DNA of 64,000 nucleotides from Myxococcus stipitatus DSM 14675 (GCF_000331735.1 NC_020126.1:9613501-9677500); one strand, 5' to 3'. Positions 27,368 through 37,144 are shown, numbered from the stretch's first letter. The notes: generated by a model not told the origin, from the sequence alone. A program made the numbers and translations.

Positions 27368-27963
27368 GGCTCACCCTTTGGATGGATGGTGAAGCGGCTC
27401 GTGGGAGGAACGTCCAGGGACATGTCCTGTCCCGGCCAGGAGCCATCCTTGTTCGAGCGGAAGACCTTCTCCCAGATTCCGCGACCCGTCGTCTTGTTGG
27501 GAGGAAAGAGCTCGAAGGTCTCGTCCGAGGGGCGATGGTGGAACAGATAGGTCCCCGCCACCTTGGAGTGCGGGTCCTCCGCGCGCTCGACCTCGCCCTC
27601 ACGCCACTTCTCGGCGAGCCTCGCCGTCAGCTCGGCGTACTCCTCGCGCGTTGGCGCATCCCCCGCGTAGAGCTGCTGGAAGTAGGAGCCCTCCTCCGGC
27701 TTCTCCACGCGGCCCCAGTACCCTCGGAGGGGATAGTCCGGGACGACGTACCGGTACACGTCGTCACCGCCCTTCACCCGGTACCACTCCTCGGGGCTGA
27801 TGCCCGAGCGCCGCTTCTTCACGGGGACACGCTCGATGGCGCCTTTCTCCAGCGCACGGGCCAGCCGGTGCTCGAACTCCCGGAGGTCGTCGAGCGACTC
27901 GAACTCCCCCTCGGGATGGAGCTTCTTCAGCACGGACCCTCGTCCCAACAAAGACATACCCAT
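27364..27963 (-). CDS. Candidate immunity protein next to VgrG effector
   Basis: 199 residues, basic and acidic mixed, with no signal or membrane segment. Aromatic-rich blocks are EEWYRVKGGDDVYRYVVP and YLFHHRPSDETFELFPPNK. No family was recognised. It begins 4 bp after the stop of the VgrG with the C-terminal extension and overlaps the next vgrG by 4 bp. Cognate immunity genes usually stand directly after their effector, so this is the best candidate for that role; a T6SS adaptor is the alternative. Function is an inference from position only. Confidence 0.6.
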   Translation of the reverse strand: MGMSLLGRGSVLKKLHPEGEFESLDDLREFEHRLARALEKGAIERVPVKKRRSGISPEEWYRVKGGDDVYRYVVPDYPLRGYWGRVEKPEEGSYFQQLYAGDAPTREEYAELTARLAEKWREGEVERAEDPHSKVAGTYLFHHRPSDETFELFPPNKTTGRGIWEKVFRSNKDGSWPGQDMSLDVPPTSRFTIHPKGEP

Positions 27964-27967
27964 CCCC

Positions 27968-30640
27968 TCACAAGAACACGGCCTTCAAGAACTCGCCCGC
28001 GCCCTGCGGCGGAGTCTTGATGAGAATCTGTGTCGCGCCGCCCGAGTACCCCAGGCCCTGCCCCGCCACGCCCCCTTCGTAGAGGACGGTCCCCGCCTTG
28101 AGGGTCATCGACGCGGACTGCGTCGCGGTGTTCCCCCACTCGGGACGGAGCGCCATGCGAATCTTCCCCTCGAGTCCCGTGGGCCGAGGCCCCGCCGTCA
28201 CCCAGCGCCCCTGCGCGCCGCTCTCGCCGCCGAACAGCCGATGCACCGTCACGTCCTTCTTCAGGACCTTCATCGTGTACTTCCCCTCCGTGAAGGCCTT
28301 CGCGTCAGCGGGACTCAGGGGGCCGCCTTCCGGGCCATACTCGCGCATCGTGTCGGCCACGGACTCGTCGAGCACCTCCTTGAAGGGCTTGCGCTTTCCG
28401 CTCCCCGAGCCGTCCTTCTTGATCTTCTTCCCCTTCAGCTTGATGTTCTTCCCGTCCACCGTGAGCGACTTGGCGAAGAGCTTCACCGTCCCGGACTTGT
28501 TGATGAGCAGCGCCAGCTCGCTGTTCACCACGACGGCCAGCTCGTCTGACTTCAGCTGGAGCTTCTTCGCCCCCGTCGCCATGGGTCCCTTCACCTCGGA
28601 GAGGTGGTTCTTCCCCACGTCGTCCTGACGGTCCTTCTCCGACATCTGGCTGAGCCCGCCCTCCACCTCCTCGGTGACGTCCCCCAGCACGCGAGAGGAC
28701 CTCGCCCCCTCGACCATCTCCGTCCGCGAGCCCGCCACGGCCTCCGAGCGCTTGCCGCCCACCGTCTCCGCGCGAGCGCCCAGCACGGCGATGTTGGTGG
28801 CGCCGCCGACGTTGATTCCGTATCCCCCGCCCACCCCGAGCGCCGCGGCCGCGCCCACCGAGGTCGCCGCCGCCAGCTTCACATTCAGCGCGTGGACCGC
28901 CATCACCGTGATGGATTGATTCCGCTCCACCTCTTCCGAGTGGTCGCCCTTGGTGCGCGTCTCGCGGTTCAGCGCCACTCGCAGCGACTGCGAGCCTTCC
29001 ACCGTGGACGCATCATCTTCCTTCACCGTGAGGGCCTGGTTGCCCACGATGTCGCGCGAGCGGTCCTTCTCCACGAGCAGCGACTCATTCCCTCCCACGC
29101 GCTGGCTCTTGTCGTTGAGCGTGTCGAGGTCCTCGTCCTTCTGGGCATGGAGGAACACCTCCTCGCCGCCGGCGGAGTCCTCGATGCGGACCTCGTTGAA
29201 GCCGCCGCCACCGGGACTCGAGTCCGTGCGCACGGTGCTCTTGGTCTTCTCTCCGGGCAGGGCCAGGGGCGGGGCGTTCTGGCCGTTGTAGACGGCGCCC
29301 ACCAGCAGCGGCTTGTCGGGGTTGCCTTCCAGGAAGCGCACCACGGCCTCCTGCCCCACGCGAGGGATGAAGCTCGCGCCCCACGCCGCCCCCGCCCAGG
29401 CCTGTCCCGCTCGCACCCAGCAGGAGCTCTTGTCGTCCGACTTCCCATCGCGGTCCCAGTGGAACTGGACCTTGATGCGGCTGTGCGTGTCCGGCTGGGT
29501 CTCCTCTGACGAGGGGCCGACCACCGTCGCCGTCTGGATGCCCAGGATGTGAGGAACAGGCGTCGCGAGCCGAGGCCGGTATGGAACGCCCGCTGGCAGC
29601 GCGACGAAGTGGTTGCGATAGGACTCCTCCAGCGCGTCCACGTCGCCCACCACTTCCTGGCGGCGCCCCTCGTGGTGGACCCGGACCACCAGCACCTCGC
29701 CGTTGAGGTCGCCTTCCGGGTGCTCGGCCAGCTCGAAGGTGGCCCCTGGCACCAGGCGATGACAGGTACCATCACCGGCCAGGGTCTTCGTCCCGAAGCG
29801 CAGCGCCTCCAGTCGAACCCGGCTGAGGGACTGCCCTTCGGCGGGCTTCACATAGTCACCGGGATAGTCATACACCTCCCAGCCCAGGGACTCCGGGTCG
29901 TTCCGCGTCTTCGAGGTCAGGTCCAGCGCGGGCCGCTCGAAGTCGAAGTCCCGCAGGGACACCGTGCCTGGGCGCAGCCGCTGGGTGCGCGTCACGGAGG
30001 ACACGTGCTCCGCCTCCGCGACGTGGTCTTCCTTTCCGCGGAAGACCACGCGGGCGTCACCGGAGATGGGCACATGCGCGCCGGCGCCATCTCCGAGCAC
30101 CATCGTGTGTGACGACTCCGCGTGCTCGAAGAAGAAGCAGATGCCCTCGGACTCGAGCAGGCGGCGGACGAAGTCCAGGTCCGACTCCCGGTACTGGACG
30201 CAGAACTCGCGGGGCGCGTAGGAGGAGGACAGTGCCAGGCGCAGCTTCACGTTCGCCGCGGACAGGACCTTCTTCACGATGTCCGGGACGGACAGGTGTT
30301 GGAAGATGCGGCTGCGCCGGGTGTTCCGGAGCAGGCGCAGCCGAGGGACCAGCCGCAGCCGGTACTCTGGACGGCCGTGGCGGTCTCCCAGGTCGCGGGC
30401 CTCATCCACCACGCCGTGGACGAAGCGATCACCCCCGTCGGGGCCGTGCAGGAGCAGGGTGGCCTCCGTGCCCAGCAGGGCCTTCACGTCCAGCGGTTCC
30501 AGCGACCGGGGGAAGAACTCCACATGAAAGACATAGGGCTCGGAGATGGCCTCTTCGCCCGACATCCGGACGGCCACGAGCTCCCCGGGGGTAAACCCCT
30601 CGGCCTGGAGTTCCAGCAGCGTGTGCGGACGTCGAGGCAT
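27968..30640 (-). CDS. vgrG: VgrG with C-terminal extension (candidate evolved effector)
   Basis: 890 residues from ATG 30640 after a strong GGGAGG. Residues 1-480 are VgrG: RIFQHLSVPDIVKKVL, the OB-type VGPSSEETQPDTHSRIKVQFHWD, RVGQEAVVRFLEGNPDKPLLVG. A needle of GG-x-ES/QS-x-V repeats follows. After the linker SGSGKRK, residues 751-890 form an extra domain with TVHRLFGGESGAQGRWVTAG, LRPEWGNTA and LKAGTVLYEGGVAG. That tail looks like polymorphic-toxin C-terminal domains and may be an ADP-ribosyltransferase-like or other effector; this is a weak inference. It is the first gene of the cassette. Confidence 0.9.
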   Translation of the reverse strand: MPRRPHTLLELQAEGFTPGELVAVRMSGEEAISEPYVFHVEFFPRSLEPLDVKALLGTEATLLLHGPDGGDRFVHGVVDEARDLGDRHGRPEYRLRLVPRLRLLRNTRRSRIFQHLSVPDIVKKVLSAANVKLRLALSSSYAPREFCVQYRESDLDFVRRLLESEGICFFFEHAESSHTMVLGDGAGAHVPISGDARVVFRGKEDHVAEAEHVSSVTRTQRLRPGTVSLRDFDFERPALDLTSKTRNDPESLGWEVYDYPGDYVKPAEGQSLSRVRLEALRFGTKTLAGDGTCHRLVPGATFELAEHPEGDLNGEVLVVRVHHEGRRQEVVGDVDALEESYRNHFVALPAGVPYRPRLATPVPHILGIQTATVVGPSSEETQPDTHSRIKVQFHWDRDGKSDDKSSCWVRAGQAWAGAAWGASFIPRVGQEAVVRFLEGNPDKPLLVGAVYNGQNAPPLALPGEKTKSTVRTDSSPGGGGFNEVRIEDSAGGEEVFLHAQKDEDLDTLNDKSQRVGGNESLLVEKDRSRDIVGNQALTVKEDDASTVEGSQSLRVALNRETRTKGDHSEEVERNQSITVMAVHALNVKLAAATSVGAAAALGVGGGYGINVGGATNIAVLGARAETVGGKRSEAVAGSRTEMVEGARSSRVLGDVTEEVEGGLSQMSEKDRQDDVGKNHLSEVKGPMATGAKKLQLKSDELAVVVNSELALLINKSGTVKLFAKSLTVDGKNIKLKGKKIKKDGSGSGKRKPFKEVLDESVADTMREYGPEGGPLSPADAKAFTEGKYTMKVLKKDVTVHRLFGGESGAQGRWVTAGPRPTGLEGKIRMALRPEWGNTATQSASMTLKAGTVLYEGGVAGQGLGYSGGATQILIKTPPQGAGEFLKAVFL

Positions 30641-30867
30641 GCCCCCCACCTCCCTGGTTGCCCCACGAGGTGTTGGGAGCATTCAAAAGGCCAGACGGAG
30701 CTTACATCATACCTAGACACCGGAAGAGGAGAGGCTCTCCCGGTCGCGAGCCGTGTAGGGAATGTCCTGTCCCAAACCCTACATCAGAGGGACCTTGTGC
30801 GGGCCCCACGGCCGTGGCCGGGCCTCCAGCGCTCGCACTGGAGGCGGCAAACACAAACGTCCTCCGC

Positions 30868-33099
30868 TCACTGGCCGGTGCGCAGGAACTCGATGGCCCG
30901 GAGCAGCTCCGGGTCCCTCCCGGTGGCGAGATCCGAGGCCGTGGGCGAGACCTCGATGTCCGGGACGATGCCCACCCCGTGGAACCGTGTGCGGTCCGGG
31001 TAGAGCACCTCCATGCCCGTGAACCACACGTTCATGGACCCGGGCAGGAGCATCTTCGTGACGCTCCCGTTCGTCCCCGCGCTTCGGCGACCCACCACCG
31101 TCACCCTCCGGGTTCCGGTCAGCATCATCGAGAGGTTCTCCGCCGAGGAGACCGAACGCGGGCTCACCAGGAGGACGATGGGCCCTGCATAAGAGGGACC
31201 CGAGAGCGGATCGAGCGGGAACTCCTCCTCATGGACTCCACGCTCATCCGCCCCCCTCCAGACCGGGAACCGGAAGAGCGGCGCGGAGAACGACTCCTGG
31301 ATGAGGCGCATGGCCACCTCGTAGGTGTTGATGCCCGGGCCGGCCCGCACGTCCACCACCAGCCCCCTGGCGCCTTGCGCGGCGGTGAGCGCCGCACGGA
31401 ACGCCGCGGGGGTCTTGAGCAGATAGCTGGACAGGTTGATGAAGTGCAGCTCCGGCGCCCCCAGGTCCTCCAGGCTGCCCGCGCCCCTGAGCGACGGAGG
31501 TCCCAGCAGCATCTGAGGCTGGGGCTGGACCTGCACGAAGCGCGTGACGCCCTCCACGTCGCGCAGCCCGAAGGTCGTCGGGCCATTCATCCTCAGCAGC
31601 CGCCTGATGGCGACGTCGTACTTGAAGCCTGGCGTCGCGGCGGACGAGAGTGCCTTCTCCCGGGCCAACCACTCGGACATCGGCCATCCATCGACGCTCG
31701 TCACCGTGTCCCCTGGATGGACCTCCGCCATCGCCGAGCGGCGGATGACCGGCTCTTCCGCCACCTCCTCCAACAAGGCAGCGAAGTAGCCCGCGGGTGG
31801 CGGCGTCCCGGGCGCGAAGGCAAAGCCGTGCCCATCATGGAGGACCTCCGTGAAGCGCAGGAGCAGCCGGAGCGTCTGCTCGCGCTCGGTGACCGGCACC
31901 GCGTCCACCGACGCCAACGTCTCCAACAACCGCCCATCGATGCCATCCCCCACCGTGGCGAAGTAGGGGAAGAACAACCGCGTGGCACCGTGGACGATGA
32001 CCAGGCCCGCGCGAGCAATCCCCGAGGAGGCCTCACTCGGCGGCATGACCTCGAGAGGGTTTCTCGTGAGAGGGGCGTTGCGCACGACGGGCGCCGTCCG
32101 GTCCACCGGCGCGGGCATGCCGAGGCCAGCGACCGACTGAAGCGCTCGCGCGGAGGGAATCGCTTCGGAGTGGCCCGCGACAGGTCCGAAGTGCGTGAGC
32201 GGCAGGTCGGCCGGAATCACGTCCGGGACCGCGCCCCACGCATCCTCCAGCCTCGAGGTGCGCACGAGCACCCCCTTCGACTTCACGGGCATCCACCTCG
32301 ACTCCGCGACCTCCGCATGGACGGAAGCCCCCACGAGCCACGCGCGCCGCGCCATCCGCAGGTCCACGGCGAAACGGGCGGCGGCGGGGGCCAGCCTGGG
32401 ACCAGTGAGCAGCGCGACGGGAAGCTCCGCCTGTCCCGTCGCGACGAGCGGCTCACGGGCGCGCAGGTCCACGAAGTTGATGTAGTTGCTGTACTCGTCA
32501 ATGGGCGCCGTTTCGTCCGTCAGCCCCGTGTGATGTCGGACGCGCTCGGAGAGCCTCGTGATGGGCGCGTTGCTCACCGCTCCGATGGCTCGGGCCAGCG
32601 CCTCCTCGAGACCAGGAGCCTCCGGCAGCTCTCGCAAGTCGATGACCGCCGCGCGGACATGCCCTGGTAGTTGGAGGGCGCCCGTGCCCGGACGGATGAA
32701 GGCGATACCTCCCACCGTGAGGACGCGCGCGGCGCGCAGCTCCTGCGGCGACACATCCAGGGCACAGACTCCGTCCAGCGTGTCGGCGTAGTGACGCGTG
32801 GCGACGTCCCAGTCCACCGAGCGCCCCTCCAGCGCGCTGGCCAGGACCAGGTCCGCGGCGGTGGTGCCGGGCCCCGTGCCGAAGAAGCGCGCCTGCGCAT
32901 GCGCGGCGGACAACGCCACGGGAGTCGGCAGCGTGGACGCAGGACCCGCGCGTCCGAAGTCGCACCAGGTCTCGGTCGAGGGCTGTGCCCAGGCACTTGC
33001 GGCTGTCAGCGTGAACAGCGCGGCGGTGAGTCGAAACGGCCTCTGGCCGCGACGCGCCCAGGAGGCGCCGTGAAGAACGAGGCGACGGATGCTCGACAT
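30868..33099 (-). CDS. Secreted S41-family C-terminal-processing-type protease
   Basis: 743 residues from ATG 33099, with an N-terminal signal-like segment (RLTAALFTLTAASAWAQ). The last third is the S41 tail-specific protease fold: VDVRAGPGINTYEVAMRLI, IVLLVSPRSVSSAENLSMML (catalytic Ser region), VVGRRSAGTNG and GVGIVPDIEV. A PDZ-like segment precedes it (SAMAEVHPGDTVTSVDGWP). The first half has no recognised domain. It should act outside the cytoplasmic membrane on peptides or proteins. It is divergent from the beta-helix lipoprotein gene. Confidence 0.85.
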   Translation of the reverse strand: MSSIRRLVLHGASWARRGQRPFRLTAALFTLTAASAWAQPSTETWCDFGRAGPASTLPTPVALSAAHAQARFFGTGPGTTAADLVLASALEGRSVDWDVATRHYADTLDGVCALDVSPQELRAARVLTVGGIAFIRPGTGALQLPGHVRAAVIDLRELPEAPGLEEALARAIGAVSNAPITRLSERVRHHTGLTDETAPIDEYSNYINFVDLRAREPLVATGQAELPVALLTGPRLAPAAARFAVDLRMARRAWLVGASVHAEVAESRWMPVKSKGVLVRTSRLEDAWGAVPDVIPADLPLTHFGPVAGHSEAIPSARALQSVAGLGMPAPVDRTAPVVRNAPLTRNPLEVMPPSEASSGIARAGLVIVHGATRLFFPYFATVGDGIDGRLLETLASVDAVPVTEREQTLRLLLRFTEVLHDGHGFAFAPGTPPPAGYFAALLEEVAEEPVIRRSAMAEVHPGDTVTSVDGWPMSEWLAREKALSSAATPGFKYDVAIRRLLRMNGPTTFGLRDVEGVTRFVQVQPQPQMLLGPPSLRGAGSLEDLGAPELHFINLSSYLLKTPAAFRAALTAAQGARGLVVDVRAGPGINTYEVAMRLIQESFSAPLFRFPVWRGADERGVHEEEFPLDPLSGPSYAGPIVLLVSPRSVSSAENLSMMLTGTRRVTVVGRRSAGTNGSVTKMLLPGSMNVWFTGMEVLYPDRTRFHGVGIVPDIEVSPTASDLATGRDPELLRAIEFLRTGQ

Positions 33100-33326
33100 C
33101 GGTGGATGCTCCCAGGCCCGGCCGGAATGGCACATCAGGCCCCGAAGCAAACGAAAACCCCGGTCTTCAATATCGCCACACTTCTACAGCTGTTACCCCT
33201 GCAACAAGTATTCCCCATCCAAAGCCTGCCCAGGTCCCCTCCATCCTTCAGGGCAGAGGGGTTGATGTGTCCCGCTGTCATCCCAACCCTTCGACGCTCA
33301 CGGTCGTGGTCGGCGAGGAGACGGGC

Positions 33327-34820
33327 ATGAAGATGCGTCTGGCTTGCAAGGTCTTGCTGTTCGGGGGCGTCCTCGCGTGTGGTTCGGGACAGCCCGACAC
33401 CCTCGAGGGCAGCGCCTCACAGGCGCAGCCGGAGACCCGCGCCCCACCCGAACCCATCGCGCTCTCCGAGGACATCTTCTACGCCACCTGCCCCAGGGCC
33501 TCGCAGGCACAGGGGGCCACGCTCTACGTCTCGAAGACCGGTCCTCGGAATCCGTCCAAGCCGCCAGGCTCCAACGAGAATCCCTACAGCACCATCATGG
33601 CCGCCGTGAGGGCCGCGCGCCCCGGCAACGTCATCCTGGTTCGTGGTGGCGACTACAACGAGCAGGTCGCCCTCACCGCGCCCAAGGGCGCTCGCCCCGG
33701 CACCGCCACCGCGCCCATCGTCCTTCGTGGCGAGATGGCCGGACGCCCTCGCATCCTTCCTTCCTCCACCAACGTCGGCGCCCTGCTGGACGTGAAGCTC
33801 CCTTACTGGGTCATCGAGTACTTCGAAATCGCCGTCCAGGGCCGGCCGTCCTACGCCGCCCTCTTCGAGGACAACACCCAGTGCTCCCAGCTCCACGACT
33901 CCCTCCTCCACGGAGGTCGAGCGGGCGCGGGCATCACCGCGAGCTACGCGAACTTCGTCATGCTCGCGCACAATCACATCTCCGACTTCTCCAAGACGAA
34001 CACGGACTCGCACGGCGTCGCCATCCGGGGCGTGACCCGGGACATCTTCATCCTGGACAATGACATCCATGACGTCTCGGGCGACGGGGTGCAATGCCAG
34101 CCCAATGGAGGCCGTCCCTCCACCATCCTCATCGAGCGCAACCGGCTCCACGCCACGGGCGAGAACGGCGTCGACGTCAAGGCCTGCGACGACCTCCTCA
34201 TCTACAAGAACCTCATCTACAGCTTCCCCAACATCAGCCGCTTCCCCTGGCAGGCCAACACCTCCGCCGCGGAGGCCGTGCTCGTTCACGAAGACGCCAC
34301 GAACATCCAGATTCTCGGCAACGACATCTCCCTGGCCGGCCGAGGCGTCGCCATCGGCGGCAACAACGCCATCGACCTCCCCACCAACGTGCAGGTCCAG
34401 GACAACTTCATCCACGACATCTACAACTACGCCCACCGAGGCAACGGCCAGGGCGTCCGCGTCGTGACGGGGCGAGGCATCTACATCGTCGGCAACACCC
34501 TCGAGCGGACCGCCGACGCGGGCCTGCGCCTGGCCGCGGACGAGCCCAACTCCGTGATGGGGCTCATCGTCTACGAGAACACCCTGCGCAACATGCGGCT
34601 GTTCGTGCGCCTGGGCAGGCGCGAGAACCGTCCCGGCATGGGCATGGACAGCAACCGCTATGAAGGCCCCATCGGCGTCTTCACCATCTCCGGCGGACTC
34701 AGGGAGGGCACCCATGCCCAGTGGGTCGCGGCGCTCGCTCCCGAGTTCCTCGACCAGCACTCGCTGCGGCTCCTGTCCCCCACGCCGCTCGCGGAGCAGC
34801 CACCACCCGCTGCGCCTTGA
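33327..34820 (+). CDS. Right-handed beta-helix lipoprotein
   Basis: 497 residues, start ATG 33327 with GGAG nearby. The signal ends in GGVLACGSG, a lipobox. The body has the pattern of parallel beta-helix proteins: NPYSTIMAAVRAARPGNVILVRGGDYNEQVAL, then many N-x-I-x-D-type turns (FVMLAHNHISDFSK, FILDNDIHDVSGDGVQCQ, LLIYKNLIYSFPN, NIQILGNDISLAGRGVAIGG). Such proteins act on or bind polysaccharides (pectate lyase-like or alginate-epimerase-like). It is lipid-anchored and probably surface exposed; the substrate is unknown. Confidence 0.87.
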   Translation: MKMRLACKVLLFGGVLACGSGQPDTLEGSASQAQPETRAPPEPIALSEDIFYATCPRASQAQGATLYVSKTGPRNPSKPPGSNENPYSTIMAAVRAARPGNVILVRGGDYNEQVALTAPKGARPGTATAPIVLRGEMAGRPRILPSSTNVGALLDVKLPYWVIEYFEIAVQGRPSYAALFEDNTQCSQLHDSLLHGGRAGAGITASYANFVMLAHNHISDFSKTNTDSHGVAIRGVTRDIFILDNDIHDVSGDGVQCQPNGGRPSTILIERNRLHATGENGVDVKACDDLLIYKNLIYSFPNISRFPWQANTSAAEAVLVHEDATNIQILGNDISLAGRGVAIGGNNAIDLPTNVQVQDNFIHDIYNYAHRGNGQGVRVVTGRGIYIVGNTLERTADAGLRLAADEPNSVMGLIVYENTLRNMRLFVRLGRRENRPGMGMDSNRYEGPIGVFTISGGLREGTHAQWVAALAPEFLDQHSLRLLSPTPLAEQPPPAAP

Positions 34821-34861
34821 CGTCCCCCGCGCGTGCCTGGAGCTTCGAGGGGACATTGCCT

Positions 34862-35470
34862 ATGGTCGGCGCTCCTTCAACCAGGAGCCCGCTGGTGGCC
34901 CGTCTCGCCTTCGTCGTGATTGCCCCTTTCGCTGACTGGGAGCCCGCGCTGCTCGCGGCGGGGGCTCGCGATGACTTCGGCGACGAGGTGACGTGGTGGT
35001 CCCCCGGGGGCCAACCCACGCCGTCCATGGGCGGAATGACCGTCCAGATCCACGGCGCGGTCGAGGACCTCACGCCCGACAAGGCGGATGCCCTGGTGCT
35101 GGTGGGCTCGGCGACGTGGATGACGCCGCAGGCGCCCGAGCTCTCGGACCTCCTGCGGCGCGCGGTGGACGCGGGGCTCGTCGTCGCGGGCATCTGCGGC
35201 GCCACCGTCGCGCTGGCCAAGGCGGGGCTGCTCGATGGCCGCGCACACACCAGCAACGACCTGGAGTTCCTGAAGGCGCAGGCCCCCAGCTACCGAGGCG
35301 CCTCGCACTACCGCGACGTGCCGCACGCCGTGCGAGACGGCCGTCTGGTCACCGCGGCGGGCACGGCGCCGGTGACCTTCGCGACGGAAATCCTCGGGCT
35401 CCTGCATCCCGAGGCCCCGGACATGGTCGCGGCGTTCAAGGTCTTCGCCCGCGAGCACGGGGCGGCCTGA
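34862..35470 (+). CDS. DJ-1/PfpI-family glutamine-amidotransferase-like protein
   Basis: 202 residues from ATG 34862. It has the class-I GATase-like fold: ARLAFVVIAPFADWEPALL, the nucleophile elbow VVAGICGATVALAKAGLL (Cys) and the following GRAHTSND. It lacks a second substrate domain and resembles PfpI/YajL/DJ-1 hydrolases, chaperones or deglycases. Its start lies 41 bp after the beta-helix gene. It is a cytoplasmic protein with uncertain enzymatic activity. Confidence 0.88.
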   Translation: MVGAPSTRSPLVARLAFVVIAPFADWEPALLAAGARDDFGDEVTWWSPGGQPTPSMGGMTVQIHGAVEDLTPDKADALVLVGSATWMTPQAPELSDLLRRAVDAGLVVAGICGATVALAKAGLLDGRAHTSNDLEFLKAQAPSYRGASHYRDVPHAVRDGRLVTAAGTAPVTFATEILGLLHPEAPDMVAAFKVFAREHGAA

Positions 35471-35525
35471 GGATGACCACACGGGAGGCTTCGGCCCCTC
35501 GGCCCGAGCCTCCGCGAGGCCCCGG

Positions 35526-35768
35526 ATGAATCTCCTCGAGCCCATCATCTTCACCGGCGCGGCCCTCACCGGCGTCGCGGGCGCCATCCTCGGCATCCGC
35601 GCGGACCCCGTCTGGGGAGTCGAGGGCTTCGTGGGTGGCGCCTTGCGAGGCGTGGGTGGGTTCGTCGGGGGCGTCGTGCTCGGCGCCGTGGCGCTCTACG
35701 CACTCGTCTTCGCGCTCGGCGCCCTGCTCGCACTCAAGGCACGTGCGGGCCGACGCCCTCCGCGATAG
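35526..35768 (+). CDS. Small glycine-rich membrane protein
   Basis: 80 residues. There are two hydrophobic segments (IIFTGAALTGVAGAILGI and GFVGGVVLGAVALYALVFALGALLAL) separated by Gly-rich turns (GVEGFVGGALRGVGGF), and a basic end. There is no recognised family. It sits 55 bp after the DJ-1-like gene and 119 bp before the YopT-like gene on the same strand. Confidence 0.55.
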   Translation: MNLLEPIIFTGAALTGVAGAILGIRADPVWGVEGFVGGALRGVGGFVGGVVLGAVALYALVFALGALLALKARAGRRPPR

Positions 35769-35887
35769 CCATTGCCGCCATTCCTCTCAACAATCGCAAG
35801 CGGCCCTTCGCGCCACGGCCGTGATAGGTTCCACACGCGGTCTCGCATCGGTCCTCCGGGTGCGGCGAGACTCACGGGAGTGATTCC

Positions 35888-37144
35888 ATGACACATTCTT
35901 CGTCCATCGGCGCTGGCCCCAAGGTGACGTGGCCTTCGGCCACCCAGAAGACCCAAGCGCAGCAGGAAGTGACCGAGACCCAGGTCGAGGCCCCGACGCC
36001 CCAGGGTGCGGGCGCGGCGAAGAAGGAGCAGGTCCCCGCGCAGACCCAGAACAGCCAATTCGACGCCCAGGCGAAGGGCACGCCCGTCAAGATCACCCCG
36101 GATGCGACGATGCAGGTGAAGGGTCAGCCCCCTCCGGGGAAGGCCCAGGGCGCTGGAGGGGACACGTCCACGCAGCTCTGGTCCTCCAAGAGGCCCGCCA
36201 CCGAGCAGCCCCGCCAGGAGGGCGTCGAGCAGCTGAGCACGCCGAAGGAGGGCCTGGCCTTCTTCAAGATGCGCAGGCCGCAGGTCTGGTACAACCAGAC
36301 GGTCGCCGCCGTCCTCGACAAGGACGCCACCCTCTCCGAGAAGTTCAAGTTCCGGGGCGTCTGTTTCATCCTGTCACATCAGTGGCTGGAGTGCAGAAGC
36401 ATGGGGATGGACGACGCCAAGAGCATCTCCAAAATCAAGGACGGCAATACCTTTCATCAACTCTGGGGGGACTTCGTGACCCAGGGGAACAATGGCAGCG
36501 ACATCTACAGCGCGCTCTCCCAGGAGCTCCTCAAGGGCCCCGCGATGAAGGAGCGCCTCCGACATGAAATCAGCCAGGCGGCCCCAGACGAGGTGCCGGC
36601 GCTCACCGCGAAACTCCACCACGCGGAAGAGACAGGCCAGCGGCTCAGTGCGCAAATGGCGAGAATGTTCGAGGGCACCGAGGAGCGACAGGTTCTCGGT
36701 GAGGGCTCGGGCACTTCGTCGGAAAAGATGATGCGCAAGATGTTCGAGATGAACGCGCAGTCGGTCAGTCGCGTGAAGTTCGAACCCAAGCACGCCGATG
36801 CCGGCAACACCCTCCAGCGCATGTTCCGCTCGAACCCGCTGGACCGTCCGGCCAAGTGCCTGGAGCTGAGCAACGACGCCAGCACCAAGCCCAAGCCCGC
36901 CCTGTTCGAAATCGGGCTCTACGACCCCAAGCCGGGAGGGAACGCGCACTCCATCGCCCTGCACATCGAGCAGGACGGGAGCTATTCGCTCTTCGACCCC
37001 AACATCGGCGTCTACAAGGGCGATGGCACGTCCCACAGCTTCGACAAGGACCTGGCCCAGCTCATGGAGTCCTACTACCCCAAGATGACGGAGGTCGTGC
37101 TCACCCACCTCACGGTGGAGAAGCAGGCCCGCGAGTCGTACTGA
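35888..37144 (+). CDS. YopT-like (C58) cysteine protease
   Basis: 418 residues. Residues 1-115 are low complexity (Gln/Pro/Ala-rich) and look disordered. The C58 catalytic triad is visible: C159 in GVCFILSHQWLE, H354 in NAHSIALHIEQDG and D370 in LFDPNIGVYK. The His-Asp spacing of 16 equals that known for YopT. There is no signal peptide or CaaX box. YopT/AvrPphB-type proteases are injected effectors that cut host proteins. A myxobacterial copy may be a predation toxin or an intracellular processing enzyme. It converges with the ABC exporter gene. Confidence 0.85.
   Translation: MTHSSSIGAGPKVTWPSATQKTQAQQEVTETQVEAPTPQGAGAAKKEQVPAQTQNSQFDAQAKGTPVKITPDATMQVKGQPPPGKAQGAGGDTSTQLWSSKRPATEQPRQEGVEQLSTPKEGLAFFKMRRPQVWYNQTVAAVLDKDATLSEKFKFRGVCFILSHQWLECRSMGMDDAKSISKIKDGNTFHQLWGDFVTQGNNGSDIYSALSQELLKGPAMKERLRHEISQAAPDEVPALTAKLHHAEETGQRLSAQMARMFEGTEERQVLGEGSGTSSEKMMRKMFEMNAQSVSRVKFEPKHADAGNTLQRMFRSNPLDRPAKCLELSNDASTKPKPALFEIGLYDPKPGGNAHSIALHIEQDGSYSLFDPNIGVYKGDGTSHSFDKDLAQLMESYYPKMTEVVLTHLTVEKQARESY

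Noticed and set aside
25628..27550. A 640-codon open frame on the plus strand
   Set aside because: It is the antisense of the vgrG gene and the gene before it, with Arg/His/Leu-rich composition and no domain.
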